The notes: generated by a model from the letters alone, not told the origin. Shown: positions 16,968 to 26,341, numbered from the stretch's first letter. The stretch is 64,000 nucleotides of DNA from Paractinoplanes atraurantiacus (GCF_900215205.1 NZ_OBDY01000001.1:128181-192180), one strand, 5' to 3'. Program-made: numbers and translations.

Positions 16968-18638
16968 TCAAAGCCGTGCAAGTGCCTTGCGCAGTGGGTC
17001 CAGGCCCAGGCCACCGAGGTTCAGGGCGTCGCGGTGGAATGTCTTCAAATCGAAATCCGCGCCCTTGCGCTGCCTGGTCTCCTCGCGGGCCTGGAGCCAG
17101 ATCCTTTCGCCGATCTTGTACGAGGGTGCCTGCCCCGGCCAGCCGAGGTAGCGCTTCCACTCGAAGCGCAGCGTCTTCTCCTCCATGCGCGTGTGCGCGC
17201 GCAGGAAGTCCCAGCCGAGCTCCGGCGTCCACCGCTCGCCCGGGTGGAAGCCGAACGGGTTGTCCCGCGGGATCTCCAGCTCCAGGTGCATGCCGATATC
17301 GACGATCACCCGGGTGGCCCGCAGCGCCTGCGCGTCGAGCATGCCCAGCCGGTCGCCCGGGTCGGCGAGGTAGCCGAGGTCGTCCATCAGCCGCTCGGCG
17401 TACAGGGCCCAGCCCTCGCCGTGCCCCGAGCACCAGCAGAGCAGCCGCTGCCAGCGGTTCAGCGTGTCCGCCCGCAGCAGCGTCTGGCTCACCTGGAGGT
17501 GGTGGCCGGGAACACCCTCGTGGTAGACCGTCGTGACCTCACGCCAGGTGGAGAACTCGGTGACGCCCTCGGGCACCGCCCACCACATGCGGCCGGGACG
17601 GGAGAAGTCCTCGCTCGGGCCGGTGTAGTAGATGCCGCCGTCGCTGGTCGGGGTCAGGCAGCACTCGATGCGCCGGACCGGCGGCTCGATGTCGAAGTGC
17701 GTCCCGTTCAGGTCGGTGATCGCCTTGTCGGCCAGCGCCTGCATCCAGTCGCGGAACGCCTCCTTGCCGGCGATGTTGCGGGCCGGGTCGGCGTCGAGCC
17801 GGGCCACCGCCTCGTCGATCGAGGCGCCGGAGCCGGCGATCGCGGCCGCCGTCCGGCGCATCTCCTCCTCGATGCGGAAGAGCTCGGCGAAGCCCCACTC
17901 GTACGTCTCCTGAAGGTCGACCTTGGCGCCCAGGAAGTACTGCGAGGCCAGCTCGTAGCGCTCCAGGCCGGCCGCCTCCTTGTCGCGGCCCCGCGGCGCC
18001 AGGTCGCGGCGCAGGAACTCGGCGAAGTCGGCGGTGGCCGCGGTGGCGGCGTCGGCCCCACGGACCAGCTCGGCGGCGAGCGCGCCGCCGGCCTCGAGCC
18101 GGCCGGCCAGGCCGTGGTAGAAGTCGTCGCGGTCGGGGTCGGTCCAGGCGTCGCACTGCTCGGCGACGGCCAGCATCTGCGCCCGCGGGCTGACGTTGCC
18201 CTTGTCCGCCTCCTCGAGCAGGGTGCGCTTGTACTGCTCCAGAGCGGCGGGGAGGTCGCCCAGCCGGGTCGCGATGTTGGCGACCGCCTCCTCGCCCTCG
18301 GTCGGCATCACGTCGAAGACGCCGCGCAGGGCGTGGATGCCGCTGGAGATCACGCTGATCGCGCTCGCCGTCTGCCCGGCGTCGGCCTGCGCCAGCTCGA
18401 GACCGAGCCGCTCCATCATGGCGTCCTTGGCGACCTGCTCGGACTCGTGTTCCGGCTCGATCACGTCGAGGTCGTTCAACGTACGCCGTACGAGCTCGGT
18501 CTGAGCCTCGAAGCCCGCCGGCGAGAAATCGTCGGTCTTGCCGTCGTGTCCGGCGATGCCGGTGTAGGTGGCGCCGATCGGGGTGAGCTCGGCCCACTCG
18601 TCGACATAGCGGTCGGCCAGGTCATCAATTCGTCCCAC
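16968..18638 (-). CDS. DUF885 family putative metallopeptidase
   Basis: A 556-residue soluble protein of the DUF885 family, widespread in actinobacteria and believed to be zinc-dependent peptidases. The key motif HEGVPGHHLQ lies near residue 385 and resembles the HExxH site of gluzincins with an inserted residue. It is followed by the family-typical WCSGHGEGWALYAERLMDDLG. There is no signal peptide, so it is cytosolic. The start is GTG with no strong ribosome site. It stands alone between a terminator and the PHP gene, which ends 19 bases upstream on the same strand and may be co-transcribed. Substrate unknown. Confidence 0.88.
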   Translation of the reverse strand: MGRIDDLADRYVDEWAELTPIGATYTGIAGHDGKTDDFSPAGFEAQTELVRRTLNDLDVIEPEHESEQVAKDAMMERLGLELAQADAGQTASAISVISSGIHALRGVFDVMPTEGEEAVANIATRLGDLPAALEQYKRTLLEEADKGNVSPRAQMLAVAEQCDAWTDPDRDDFYHGLAGRLEAGGALAAELVRGADAATAATADFAEFLRRDLAPRGRDKEAAGLERYELASQYFLGAKVDLQETYEWGFAELFRIEEEMRRTAAAIAGSGASIDEAVARLDADPARNIAGKEAFRDWMQALADKAITDLNGTHFDIEPPVRRIECCLTPTSDGGIYYTGPSEDFSRPGRMWWAVPEGVTEFSTWREVTTVYHEGVPGHHLQVSQTLLRADTLNRWQRLLCWCSGHGEGWALYAERLMDDLGYLADPGDRLGMLDAQALRATRVIVDIGMHLELEIPRDNPFGFHPGERWTPELGWDFLRAHTRMEEKTLRFEWKRYLGWPGQAPSYKIGERIWLQAREETRQRKGADFDLKTFHRDALNLGGLGLDPLRKALARL

Positions 18639-18657
18639 GGGCCGACCCTACGGGACT

Positions 18658-19716
18658 CTAGGCGTGGCTCGCGGTCCACTCGAGGAGGCGTTCCATCTCC
18701 CAGGTGTTCACGACCCGGTCCTCCGGTACGCCGCAGAGCGCGGCCCGCTCGCAGCCGAAGCGCAGCCAGTCGAGCTGGCCCGGCGCGTGCGCGTCGGTGT
18801 CGATGGTGAACAGGCAGCCGGCCTCGACCGCCACGGTCAGCATGCGCTTCGGCGGATCGAGCCGATCCGGTCTCGAATTGATCTCGATCGCTTTGCCGTG
18901 CTCCACGCAGGCCTCGATGACCTTGTCCAGGTCGAACGTGCTGGGCGGCCGGGTGTGCCCGGCCCGGTGCCCCTTGTCGCCGCCGCCCGCCGCGGCCACC
19001 TTGCGGCCGGTCATGTGGCCGAGGATGTCCAGGTGCGGGTTGGCCAGCGCCTTGACCATGCGCCGGGTCATCCGGGGCGACTCGTCGCGCAGCTTGCTGT
19101 GCACCGAGCCGACCACCACGTCGAGCCGGGCCAGCAGCGCGTCCTCCTGGTCGAGCGAGCCGTCGTCGAGGATGTCGACCTCGATGCCGGTGAGGATGCG
19201 GAAGCCCTCGGGCAGCGCGTCGTTGAGCTTGGCCACGTGGTCGAGCTGGCGGCGCAGCCGGGCCGGCGGCAGGCCGCGGGCCACGGTCAGCCGGGGCGAG
19301 TGGTCGGTCAGCACCAGATATTCGTGGCCCAGCTCGACGGCGGCCAGCGCCATCTCCTCGATCGGTGAGCCGCCGTCGGACCAGTCCGAGTGTGAGTGGC
19401 AGTCGCCGCGCAGGGCCTCACGCATCTTCAAGGCGGCGCCCTGCAGGTCCGTGCCCTCGGTGGTCTGTAGCCGGCGCAGATAGACCGGCTCCTCGCCGGC
19501 CAGCGACTCGGCGATGCAGCGGGCGGTGACGTCACCGACCCCGGAGAGCTTGGCCAGCGTGCCGGCGGCGGCCCGCTCGGCCAGCTCGTCGGCGGGCAGC
19601 GCGGCCACGGTCGCGGCGGCCGAGCGGAACGCCTTCACCCGATAGGTCGCCTCGTTCGCGCGCTCCAGCAGGAAGGCGATGCGCCGCAGGTCGGCCACCG
19701 GATCACGGGAAGACAT
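18658..19716 (-). CDS. PHP-domain phosphoesterase (PolX C-terminal-like / YcdX-like)
   Basis: A 352-residue protein. The N-terminal ~95 residues carry a helix-hairpin-helix pair (KLSGVGDVTARCIAESL) like the DNA-binding part of family X polymerases. The rest is a PHP metal-dependent phosphoesterase domain, beginning GDCHSHSDWSDGG with the HxH metal ligands. It continues with TDHSPRL, GIEVDIL, VVVGSVHS, NPHLDILGHMTGR, EINSRPDR and ending with DTDAHAPGQL, all typical of PHP active sites. The polymerase palm is absent, so it is a PolX-like protein reduced to HhH plus PHP; a role in DNA end processing is plausible but unproven. The start ATG 19716 is chosen because the longer frame is antisense to mtnA. 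Confidence 0.9.
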   Translation of the reverse strand: MSSRDPVADLRRIAFLLERANEATYRVKAFRSAAATVAALPADELAERAAAGTLAKLSGVGDVTARCIAESLAGEEPVYLRRLQTTEGTDLQGAALKMREALRGDCHSHSDWSDGGSPIEEMALAAVELGHEYLVLTDHSPRLTVARGLPPARLRRQLDHVAKLNDALPEGFRILTGIEVDILDDGSLDQEDALLARLDVVVGSVHSKLRDESPRMTRRMVKALANPHLDILGHMTGRKVAAAGGGDKGHRAGHTRPPSTFDLDKVIEACVEHGKAIEINSRPDRLDPPKRMLTVAVEAGCLFTIDTDAHAPGQLDWLRFGCERAALCGVPEDRVVNTWEMERLLEWTASHA

Positions 19717-19863
19717 GCCGCCCAGCTTAGGGCGGTCCGGGCGGCCACGCGGGCCGCGACAGGGCGAACGGGCGACCGCCGTCCGGTGAGCCCGGCGTGT
19801 CGAGGCGGCCCATCGGCGCCGGCCGGACCGCCGGCGCGCGGCCCGCTGGCTAGCATCGCCGTC

Positions 19864-20817
19864 ATGCGGACGATCGACTGGGTTGACGGTGCCATCGAGA
19901 TCATCGATCAGACGGCGCTGCCGGGTGAGCTGCGGATCCTCCGGCTGCACACGGTCGGTGAGCTGGTCGCGGCCATTCAGTCGCTGGCCGTGCGGGGTGC
20001 CCCGGCGCTCGGCGTGGCCGGGGCCTTCGGGGTGGCGCTGGCGGCCAAGGTGCACGCGGACGACCCGGCGGCGCTGGAGATCGCGGTCGAGCGCGTGTCC
20101 GGTGCCCGGCCGACCGCGGTGAACCTGGCCCGCGGAGCGCGGCGGGCGGCGCGGCGGCTGCCCTCGTTCGACGCCGTGCTGGCCGAGGCGTGCGCCGTGC
20201 GCGACGAGGAGATCGCGGCCTCGTCGGCCATGGCGGCCCGCGGCGCCGACCTGCTCGTCGAGCTCTGCGGCGCACGGCCGCGGCTGCTGACCCATTGCAA
20301 CACCGGCGGGCTGGCCGCGGTCACCCTCGGCACCGCGCTCGGCGTGGTGCACGAGCTGCACCAGCGCGGCCACCTGGCCGGGGTCGTCGCCAGCGAGACC
20401 CGGCCGCTGCTGCAGGGCGCCCGGCTCACCTCGTGGGAGCTGTCGCAGTGGGGCATCGAGCACCGGGTGGCGGTCGACTCGGCCGGCCCGTTCCTGATGG
20501 CCCGGGGCGAGGTCGACGCGGTGATCGTCGGCGCCGACCGGATCTGCGCCAACGGCGACGTGATCAACAAGGTCGGCACCTACGCGCACGCGCTCGGCGC
20601 CCGCCGCGCCGGCCTGCCGTTCGTGGTGGTCGCGCCCGAGTCGACGGTCGACCCGGACACCGCGACCGGCCTCGACGTGCCGATCGAGGACCGGGGATCG
20701 GCCGAGGTCACGCCGTGGGCCGAGGCGGTGAACCCGGCGTTCGACGTGACCCCGTACGACCTGGTCACCGCGATCGTGACCGATCAGCGGGTGATCAGGC
20801 CTTCCGCCACGGCTTGA
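19864..20817 (+). CDS. mtnA: Methylthioribose-1-phosphate isomerase
   Basis: A 317-residue enzyme of the eIF-2B alpha/MtnA family. It converts 5-methylthioribose-1-phosphate to the ribulose form in methionine salvage. Visible signatures are VRGAPALGVAGAFG near residue 43, LLTHCNTGGLA around the catalytic Cys, SETRPLLQGARL, and VIVGADRICANGDVINKVGT with the catalytic Asp. The start ATG follows a spacer after the divergent PHP gene. Its last 23 bases overlap the convergent DinB gene. No other mtn genes are in the window, so the rest of the pathway lies elsewhere. Confidence 0.94.
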   Translation: MRTIDWVDGAIEIIDQTALPGELRILRLHTVGELVAAIQSLAVRGAPALGVAGAFGVALAAKVHADDPAALEIAVERVSGARPTAVNLARGARRAARRLPSFDAVLAEACAVRDEEIAASSAMAARGADLLVELCGARPRLLTHCNTGGLAAVTLGTALGVVHELHQRGHLAGVVASETRPLLQGARLTSWELSQWGIEHRVAVDSAGPFLMARGEVDAVIVGADRICANGDVINKVGTYAHALGARRAGLPFVVVAPESTVDPDTATGLDVPIEDRGSAEVTPWAEAVNPAFDVTPYDLVTAIVTDQRVIRPSATA

Positions 20818-21364
20818 GCCAGTCGGTCTCGGGCCAGCCCTCGGCCGCCGCCATCAGCGGATAGGCCGTGGCGCCGTCGACCGACTCACGGATGATGTCG
20901 GCGTGGCCGGTGTGCCGCGCGGTCTCCTGGATGAGGTGCAGCAGCACCCAGCGCAGCGTCCAATGGGTCAGGTCCTTGGGGTTCCACGGCACGGAGTGGT
21001 CGATCGGGACCGGGTGGTCGAGGTCGGCGAGCTCGGTCACGGTCTTTTCCGTCCGTACGGCGATCCGGTCGTACCGGGCGAGGACGTCGTCGATCGACTC
21101 GTCGTCGCGAAGGCGGAAGTTGTCGGCGTACGCCTGATAATCAAGCTCCTGCTTCTCGCCGCGCACCGTGCTGATCCAGTTCTCCTCGGTGGAGGCGCAG
21201 TGCTTGATGAGGCCGCCGACGCTGAGCTGGCTGGCCGAGGGTGTCGCGCGCAGCTGCTCGCCGGTGAGCCCGTACGCGGTCAGCCGCAGCACGTACCGCA
21301 TCTGCGCGAGATAGGCGAGAAGGCCCTGTTGCTCGTTCTCGATGGCACCGACCTGACCTGGCAT
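20795..21364 (-). CDS. DinB/DUF664 superfamily protein
   Basis: A 189-residue four-helix protein of the DinB/DUF664 group. The first conserved His is in GGLIKHCASTEENWI, and the second and third lie in LTHWTLRWVLLHLIQETARHTGHADIIRE, giving the usual metal-binding His triad. Actinobacterial members include mycothiol-dependent enzymes, so a mycothiol or other thiol transferase is possible. ATG 21364 is chosen because AGGAG is 7 bases upstream. It ends inside the convergent mtnA gene (23-base overlap). Confidence 0.9.
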   Translation of the reverse strand: MPGQVGAIENEQQGLLAYLAQMRYVLRLTAYGLTGEQLRATPSASQLSVGGLIKHCASTEENWISTVRGEKQELDYQAYADNFRLRDDESIDDVLARYDRIAVRTEKTVTELADLDHPVPIDHSVPWNPKDLTHWTLRWVLLHLIQETARHTGHADIIRESVDGATAYPLMAAAEGWPETDWLKPWRKA

Positions 21365-21393
21365 GACGTGCTCCTCTCGGGGTTGAGAGCAAC

Positions 21394-22341
21394 CTATGGG
21401 CAATTGCGGTCAGATTCCGGCCGGATCGCCTCGACTGTCGTGTCATTGACCGCGGCCACCCAGCCGCCGGCGCGGCCGAGCTCGAGCAACGGCCCGGCGT
21501 CGAGGGGCAGCTCGACCACGCCGCCGGCCTCGGAGGGCCAGGCCCGGCGCAGGTCGACGGCGGGGCGGAGCGCCGGAACGAGGGCCGCGACCGGATCGGG
21601 GGCGTCGAGCAGACCCCGTACACCCTGAAGCTCGGAAATCAGCCGATCCAGCTCGGCGCCGACCGCGGAGGCGTTGCCGCCACACATGGCGGCGATCAGT
21701 TCGGCGCGCGTGGCGGCGACCCGGGTGCCGTCGCGGAAGGAGCCGGCGGCGAGCGTCCCGGCCAGGGGATTGTCACGCAGCTGACCGGCGAGGGCGGTGG
21801 CGAACAGATGCGGGACGTGGCTCACCTGGGCGACCGCCCGATCGTGCTCCTCGGCGGTGATCGGGATGACGCGGGCGGTGAGCTCGGTGTAGAGCGTGGC
21901 GAGGGTGCGCCAGTCGTCGAGGGAGGTCTCGCCGGGCTCGAGGCAGAGCACCCAGGAGCAGTTGGTGAACAGGGTGGCCTCGGAGGCGGCGAAGCCGGAG
22001 GTCTCCTTGCCGGCCATGGGATGGCCGCCGACGAAGCGGGGGAGGCGCCGGGCCAGGTCGCGGACGGGGCCCTTGACCGAGGTGACGTCGGTGATCAGGC
22101 CGGGGAAGTCCGTCAGCCCGTCGATGATCTCCGGGAGAACGGGCAGCGGCACGGCCAGAACGACGAGATCCCGGCCCTCGACGGCCCCGGCGACCGACGC
22201 GGTCGTAATGAAGCCCTCGGCGGTGGCCGCCTCCCGGGCCTCCGGATCGGCGTCGTAGCCGGTCACCTGGTGGCCGGAGGCGTCCAGCGCCCGGAGCACC
22301 GAACCGCCGATGAGCCCGAGTCCTATGACTGTCACGTTCAC
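21394..22341 (-). CDS. tyrA: Prephenate dehydrogenase
   Basis: A 315-residue NAD(P)-dependent dehydrogenase of tyrosine biosynthesis (prephenate to 4-hydroxyphenylpyruvate). The N-terminal Rossmann motif is VIGLGLIGGSVLRAL. The substrate region has VTSVKGPV and VGGHPMAGKETSG with the conserved His, and later AVAQVSHVPHLFATAL. The C-terminal 45 residues after DAPDPVAAL may be a short extension; no complete ACT domain is visible. The start is GTG. It lies 29 bases before the DinB start on the same strand, so the two may share a transcript. Confidence 0.93.
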   Translation of the reverse strand: MNVTVIGLGLIGGSVLRALDASGHQVTGYDADPEAREAATAEGFITTASVAGAVEGRDLVVLAVPLPVLPEIIDGLTDFPGLITDVTSVKGPVRDLARRLPRFVGGHPMAGKETSGFAASEATLFTNCSWVLCLEPGETSLDDWRTLATLYTELTARVIPITAEEHDRAVAQVSHVPHLFATALAGQLRDNPLAGTLAAGSFRDGTRVAATRAELIAAMCGGNASAVGAELDRLISELQGVRGLLDAPDPVAALVPALRPAVDLRRAWPSEAGGVVELPLDAGPLLELGRAGGWVAAVNDTTVEAIRPESDRNCP

Positions 22342-22466
22342 GCCCAGAACCCTCGCACAACCCGTTGATCATCCGTTCGGCCCTACGAGTTTCGTCCGTT
22401 TTGCGTCTCCTGTGCCGGTTATCGCCGCCATACGGTTATCCCGTGACTTACCGGGGGAAAACGCTC

Positions 22467-23594
22467 ATGACGGTCTTCACCGCCGTCCTTCTGTCTCTGG
22501 CGGCGTCGGCTTTCGCCTTTCTGGCGGCGCCGGCCTTTGCTCAGGGCTCCGACGCCATGCCCAGCTTCAATGGCACGGTCCTGGCCGTCGCGTACTCCGG
22601 CAACATCGTCTACGTGGGCGGCGACTTCACGGCCGCGATCGTCAACGGCAAACCGGTCGCCCGGGGCCGCCTGGCCGCGATCGACGCGCGCAAAGGAACC
22701 CTGCTGCCGTGGTCGCCGACCGCCGACGGCCGGGTGAAAGCCCTCGTCGTCAGCGGCCAGTCGATCTACGTGGCGGGCGACTTCGCCGCGATCGACGGCG
22801 TGAAACGCGACAGCCTGGCCCGGCTCGACGTGACGACCGGCGCCCTGCACAGCACCTTCAAGCACACGATCAGCGGTAAGCCGCTGGCCGCGTTCGCCGC
22901 GCACGGCCGCCTCTACCTGGGCGGAACGATCACCGCGGTGGACGGGCAGGCCCGCGGGCGGCTCGCCGCCTTCAACCTGAGCACCGGAGCCCTCGACAAG
23001 CGCTGGCTGCCCACGGCGGACGACCAGGTGGAGACGATCGCGGCGGGCGGCGGCCGGGTGTACGTCGGCGGCAAGTTCCACCGGGTCAACAGCGTTCCCG
23101 GCTACGACCGGCTGGCCGCCCTCGACCCGGCGTCGGCCGCGCTGGTCACGACCTTCAAGCCCAAACCACCGGTCATCACGTACGCCCTGGCGGTCACCAC
23201 CGACACGGTCTACTCAGCGCACGGCGGCCAGGGCGGCCGGATCAGCTCGTACACGCCGGCCGGGGCGCTGCGCTGGTCGGCGACCTTCGACGGCGACGCC
23301 CAGGCGGTGACGGTGCTGGGTGACACGGTGTACGCCGGCGGCCACTTCGACCGGGCCTGCAGCACGGCCCGGACAGGAGCTCAGGGCACCTGCGTGGACG
23401 GCGCCGACAACCGGGTGAAGCTGGCCGCCCTGTCCGCCGCCGACGGCCACCTGCTCGACTGGACGGCCGACGCCAACGGCGTCGAGGGCGTGCTGGCCCT
23501 GGCGGCCAACCCCCGCCTGAAGACGATCGCCATGGGCGGCGCCTTCACCACCGTCGAGGGTCGCCAGCAGAAGCGCTTCGCCCAGTTCAGCTAG
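22467..23594 (+). CDS. Secreted beta-propeller protein (delta-60/PQQ-like repeats)
   Basis: A 375-residue exported protein. Residues 1-25 are a signal peptide (hydrophobic core, likely cleavage after AFA). The rest is made of about seven repeats of the type VYVGGDF-x-G-x-R-x-LAAxDxxTGxLxxxW, e.g. IVYVGGDFTA, IYVAGDFAAI, LYLGGTITAV, VYVGGKFHRV and VYAGGHFDRA; this is a beta-propeller blade pattern. No catalytic motif is visible. Such proteins are common in actinobacteria; the ligand is unknown. I use ATG 22467, with GGGGGA upstream; a GTG at 22443 would add 8 residues. It is divergent from tyrA. Confidence 0.85.
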   Translation: MTVFTAVLLSLAASAFAFLAAPAFAQGSDAMPSFNGTVLAVAYSGNIVYVGGDFTAAIVNGKPVARGRLAAIDARKGTLLPWSPTADGRVKALVVSGQSIYVAGDFAAIDGVKRDSLARLDVTTGALHSTFKHTISGKPLAAFAAHGRLYLGGTITAVDGQARGRLAAFNLSTGALDKRWLPTADDQVETIAAGGGRVYVGGKFHRVNSVPGYDRLAALDPASAALVTTFKPKPPVITYALAVTTDTVYSAHGGQGGRISSYTPAGALRWSATFDGDAQAVTVLGDTVYAGGHFDRACSTARTGAQGTCVDGADNRVKLAALSAADGHLLDWTADANGVEGVLALAANPRLKTIAMGGAFTTVEGRQQKRFAQFS

Positions 23595-23617
23595 TTCACC
23601 GACTTTTCTCCCGGCAA

Positions 23618-23656
23618 CACGGGGCCGCATCCTTCGGGCGAGGGTGCGGCCTCGTG
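23618..23656. terminator. Bidirectional terminator
   Basis: A 15-bp stem with two wobble pairs (23618-23632 with 23642-23656) and a 9-base loop sits exactly between the convergent beta-propeller and M23 peptidase genes. Confidence 0.8.
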
Positions 23657-23660
23657 CCTT

Positions 23661-24431
23661 TCACGCCTTGCAGTTGTGCGAGCGGTTCCAGGCGGCGACG
23701 GTCGCGACCGGGCTCTTCTGGCCCTTCTTGCGCCAGGAGTCGAGGAAGGTGGCCGGCCAGATGACACCGCGGCGGACCTTCCAGTCGCCGACCTTGGCGC
23801 ACGGCGGCGAGATGCCGTAGTGCAGGTGGCAGACGCCGTTGGCGTTGCCGGTGTGGCCGACCTTGCCGAGCAGTTGGCCGGCGGTGACCCGGACGCCCTT
23901 GGTGATGCCGCTCTGGACCTTGCTCAGGTGCGACCCGTAATAGCGCACGCCGTCGTCACCGAGCAGCGACACCGACAGGCCGCCGTTGTTGGGCCCGTCC
24001 GGCGACCCCTTGACGTACACATCCTTGAGACTGATCTCCAGAACGACGCCGCTGGTCGTGGCGACCACCGGCTCACCGCAGTCGGCGAAGATGTCGGTCG
24101 CCGGATATTTCGAGTGGGTCGGGTGGTAGTCGACATTCGACGCCTTGACCGGAAAGACGTATTTCACCGTCTTGGGAGCCCCGGCGGCCGTGGTCGCCGG
24201 TGCGGCGCTGGTGGCGGCTGCCCCCGAACTGGGCGCGGCCGGCGTGGGCGGGGCAGCGGCGGTCGGGTCAGCAGCGGTCGGGGCAGCGGCGGCGGCACTC
24301 GCGCTGGCCGTCACCTCGGGCTCGATGAACTGCGGGGTCGCGGTCGCCGGCGGTGAGCCGGTCACGCTGCCGCAGCCGGCCAGGCAGACGGCCAGGACGG
24401 TCAAACCGGAGAGGGCACGGAACAAAGGCAC
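23661..24431 (-). CDS. Lipoprotein of the M23 peptidase family
   Basis: A 256-residue lipoprotein. The signal peptide ends in the lipobox LAGC (Cys at residue 20). An Ala/Thr/Pro-rich stretch follows to about residue 85, then an M23 (LytM-type) domain. The zinc ligands are visible as the H...D pair in HSKYPATDIF and the HLHYG motif near the end. Canonical M23 enzymes cut peptidoglycan cross-links; many lipoprotein forms instead regulate amidases. I start at GTG 24431, preceded by AGGA, because this places the signal peptide at the N-terminus; the open frame extends to 24536. It is divergent from the Pro-rich membrane protein gene. Confidence 0.87.
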   Translation of the reverse strand: MPLFRALSGLTVLAVCLAGCGSVTGSPPATATPQFIEPEVTASASAAAAAPTAADPTAAAPPTPAAPSSGAAATSAAPATTAAGAPKTVKYVFPVKASNVDYHPTHSKYPATDIFADCGEPVVATTSGVVLEISLKDVYVKGSPDGPNNGGLSVSLLGDDGVRYYGSHLSKVQSGITKGVRVTAGQLLGKVGHTGNANGVCHLHYGISPPCAKVGDWKVRRGVIWPATFLDSWRKKGQKSPVATVAAWNRSHNCKA

Positions 24432-24593
24432 CGGGCCATCCTGGCAGAAGTGCCCCAGTCCTGCCGACCAGCCTGTGGACGACGGAGCCGCCTGTGGATA
24501 ACCCGCTCGGCCCGCCCGGGGTGGATAGGCTGGCATTCACCGGACGGCGCACCCTCGCCTCCGGCGGCGATGCGCCCACGCTGGAGGTGAACG

Positions 24594-25406
24594 GTGACCG
24601 ACCCGAACGACCCCCGGCACCCCGCCACGCCCCCTGATCCCTCAGGCCCGTCCGAGCCCCCCGCCCCGGCGTCCGAGCCCTCAGCCCTGCCGCCGGAGCC
24701 GTCGCACCCCGTGGCGCCAGATTTTGTGCCGTCGTCCGGGCCACTGCCCGACGCGCCGAACCCGGCGCATCCCGTCGGGCCTCACCTCATGCCGTCGTCC
24801 GGTCCGCCGCATGCGGGTCCGCCGTATCCCGCGCCTTCCTCGGGTCCGCCGCACGCGGCTCTGGCATATCCCGCGTCGTCATCCGGGGCGCCGCATGCCG
24901 CATTTCAGCCGGTCGGGCCCTCGCCTGCCTATGCCGGGCCGCCGCCCGGCGGGCCCTTCGGTGCTTCTGCGGCCGGGCCCTATGCCTCGGCTCCCTATGG
25001 CGCGCAGGCCGGTCCATATCCCGCTCACCAGCCGACCGGCTCGCATGTCGAACGCCCGCCGGCTGGGCCGCAGGCCCATGTTCGCGGGTCTGGCCTCTTT
25101 CCGGGGCCGTCCCGGCCCACCTTCCGTGAGCCGCATCCGGTCAACGCCGGGCCGCTGCTGGCCGGGCTCGGGGCGGCGGCGGTGTGGATGGTGCTCTTCG
25201 GCACGCTCGGCCGCGACCTGGCTAGCTATGCCTGGTGGACGATCGTGGCCGGGGTCAGCGCCTGGGCCGTCGCCTTAGTCCTGACCTATCTCGGTGACCG
25301 GGGCGTCGCCGTCGGGGTGGCCCTCGCGTCCGGTCTTGGGCTGTCGATCGCCCTGGCCTTCGTCGGTGGCCGTTGGATCACCACCGAGGACTGGCCCCTG
25401 TGGTGA
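24594..25406 (+). CDS. Pro-rich membrane protein, function unknown
   Basis: A 270-residue protein. The first ~180 residues are Pro/Ser/Ala/Gly-rich with irregular repeats of the type PSSGPPHAxxPYPA; the last ~85 contain three hydrophobic segments (GLGAAAVWMVLFGTLG, WWTIVAGVSAWAVALVLTYL, VALASGLGLSIALAFVGG). The start is GTG with GGAGG 6-7 bases before it. I do not recognise the family. A disordered cytoplasmic arm on a small membrane anchor is the visible design. Confidence 0.75.
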   Translation: MTDPNDPRHPATPPDPSGPSEPPAPASEPSALPPEPSHPVAPDFVPSSGPLPDAPNPAHPVGPHLMPSSGPPHAGPPYPAPSSGPPHAALAYPASSSGAPHAAFQPVGPSPAYAGPPPGGPFGASAAGPYASAPYGAQAGPYPAHQPTGSHVERPPAGPQAHVRGSGLFPGPSRPTFREPHPVNAGPLLAGLGAAAVWMVLFGTLGRDLASYAWWTIVAGVSAWAVALVLTYLGDRGVAVGVALASGLGLSIALAFVGGRWITTEDWPLW

Positions 25407-25556
25407 CCGCCGAGGCTTGTGGTGTGGTCTTGGCTACATCGGCGAGGGCTGATTTTGTCCGATCTTGACCGGCTTGTCGGCGACCGGATGTGCCTTCGTG
25501 GTTGCGGTGCGCACTTGGCCTTGACGAACGGTTTGTGGTCGGCGAATCTCGGCTTC

Positions 25557-25724
25557 ATGGCCCCCTCACCGCCCCGGCTCGACCCCGAACGGCGCCGCCG
25601 TCGTCTCGAGTTGCTGGCAGCCCTCGCGAGTGCGAAATCGGCCCGGGAGAGCACCCAGCCGCAAAGGCTGCGCCGGGCGCGTCTGCGGGAGCTCATCGCC
25701 ATGCGTCGTCGCCTGGTGAACTGA
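25557..25724 (+). CDS. Small basic protein, hypothetical
   Basis: A possible 55-residue protein, very Arg/Leu-rich (ERRRRRLELLAALASAKSAR, RRARLRELIAMRRRLVN), which would form amphipathic basic helices. There is no ribosome site before the ATG and the frame is open further upstream to 25419. The helical heptad-like pattern and position before the tadA pair argue for a real gene, but composition alone could produce it. Confidence 0.35.
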   Translation: MAPSPPRLDPERRRRRLELLAALASAKSARESTQPQRLRRARLRELIAMRRRLVN

Positions 25725-25825
25725 CGTTTGACCCGACTTCGGCCGCCGCAAGGCGTGGCGCGCCGCACCTGCCGTTCTTCCCGCTACCGTCACTCGCTGA
25801 AGACAAAAGTCGCGTGGGGGGAAAC

Positions 25826-26341
25826 TTGTCGACATTCGCTGCCGCCGTAGCTCGGGGCAAGAACGGGTGGACGGCGTCCGAGCTGGACCTGACCGGTCTG
25901 GCCGACATCGACGAGGTGGTCGACGCGCTGCGTGATGTGGAGCCGGACGCCGACCTGACGTTGCTCTTCGTCGAGAGCGACGACCAATATCTCGCCGTCC
26001 TGCGCCTCGACGAGGGTGAGGACCTGCGGGTCTTCGGCTCCGACTCGGCGTTCGTGGACGAGTCGCGGATCGGCTCGGTGCTCCTCGGCGAGATCGACAC
26101 GCCGCCGGCACTGGAGATCGACGACCTGGCCGCCGGTGACGACGACGAGGACGACAAGCCGGCCGCCGATCCCGACGCCGACCCGGTCGGTGACGCTGAT
26201 CTGCTCAACGACCTCGGCGTCAGCTCGCACCGGCTGCTCACGCTCTGCGGCATGGAAGGCATGCTGCCGTCCGACGTGACCGCCGAGCTCTGCCAGCGGA
26301 TCGGCTGCGGCGACGAGATGGAAGAGCTGCGCGAGGCGTGA
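25826..26341 (+). CDS. tRNA adenosine deaminase-associated protein
   Basis: A 171-residue acidic protein of the family always found next to tadA in actinobacteria. It has an N-terminal alpha/beta part (FAAAVARGKNGWTASELDL, then DADLTLLFVESDDQYLAVLR), a very acidic linker (DDDEDD, DPDADPVGDAD) and a C-terminal helix LLTLCGMEGMLPSDVTAELC. I use the TTG at 25826 because a GGGGGG run is 4-9 bases upstream; a GTG 12 bases earlier is an alternative. Its stop overlaps the tadA start (GTGA), which implies a shared role. Molecular function unknown. Confidence 0.88.
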   Translation: MSTFAAAVARGKNGWTASELDLTGLADIDEVVDALRDVEPDADLTLLFVESDDQYLAVLRLDEGEDLRVFGSDSAFVDESRIGSVLLGEIDTPPALEIDDLAAGDDDEDDKPAADPDADPVGDADLLNDLGVSSHRLLTLCGMEGMLPSDVTAELCQRIGCGDEMEELREA

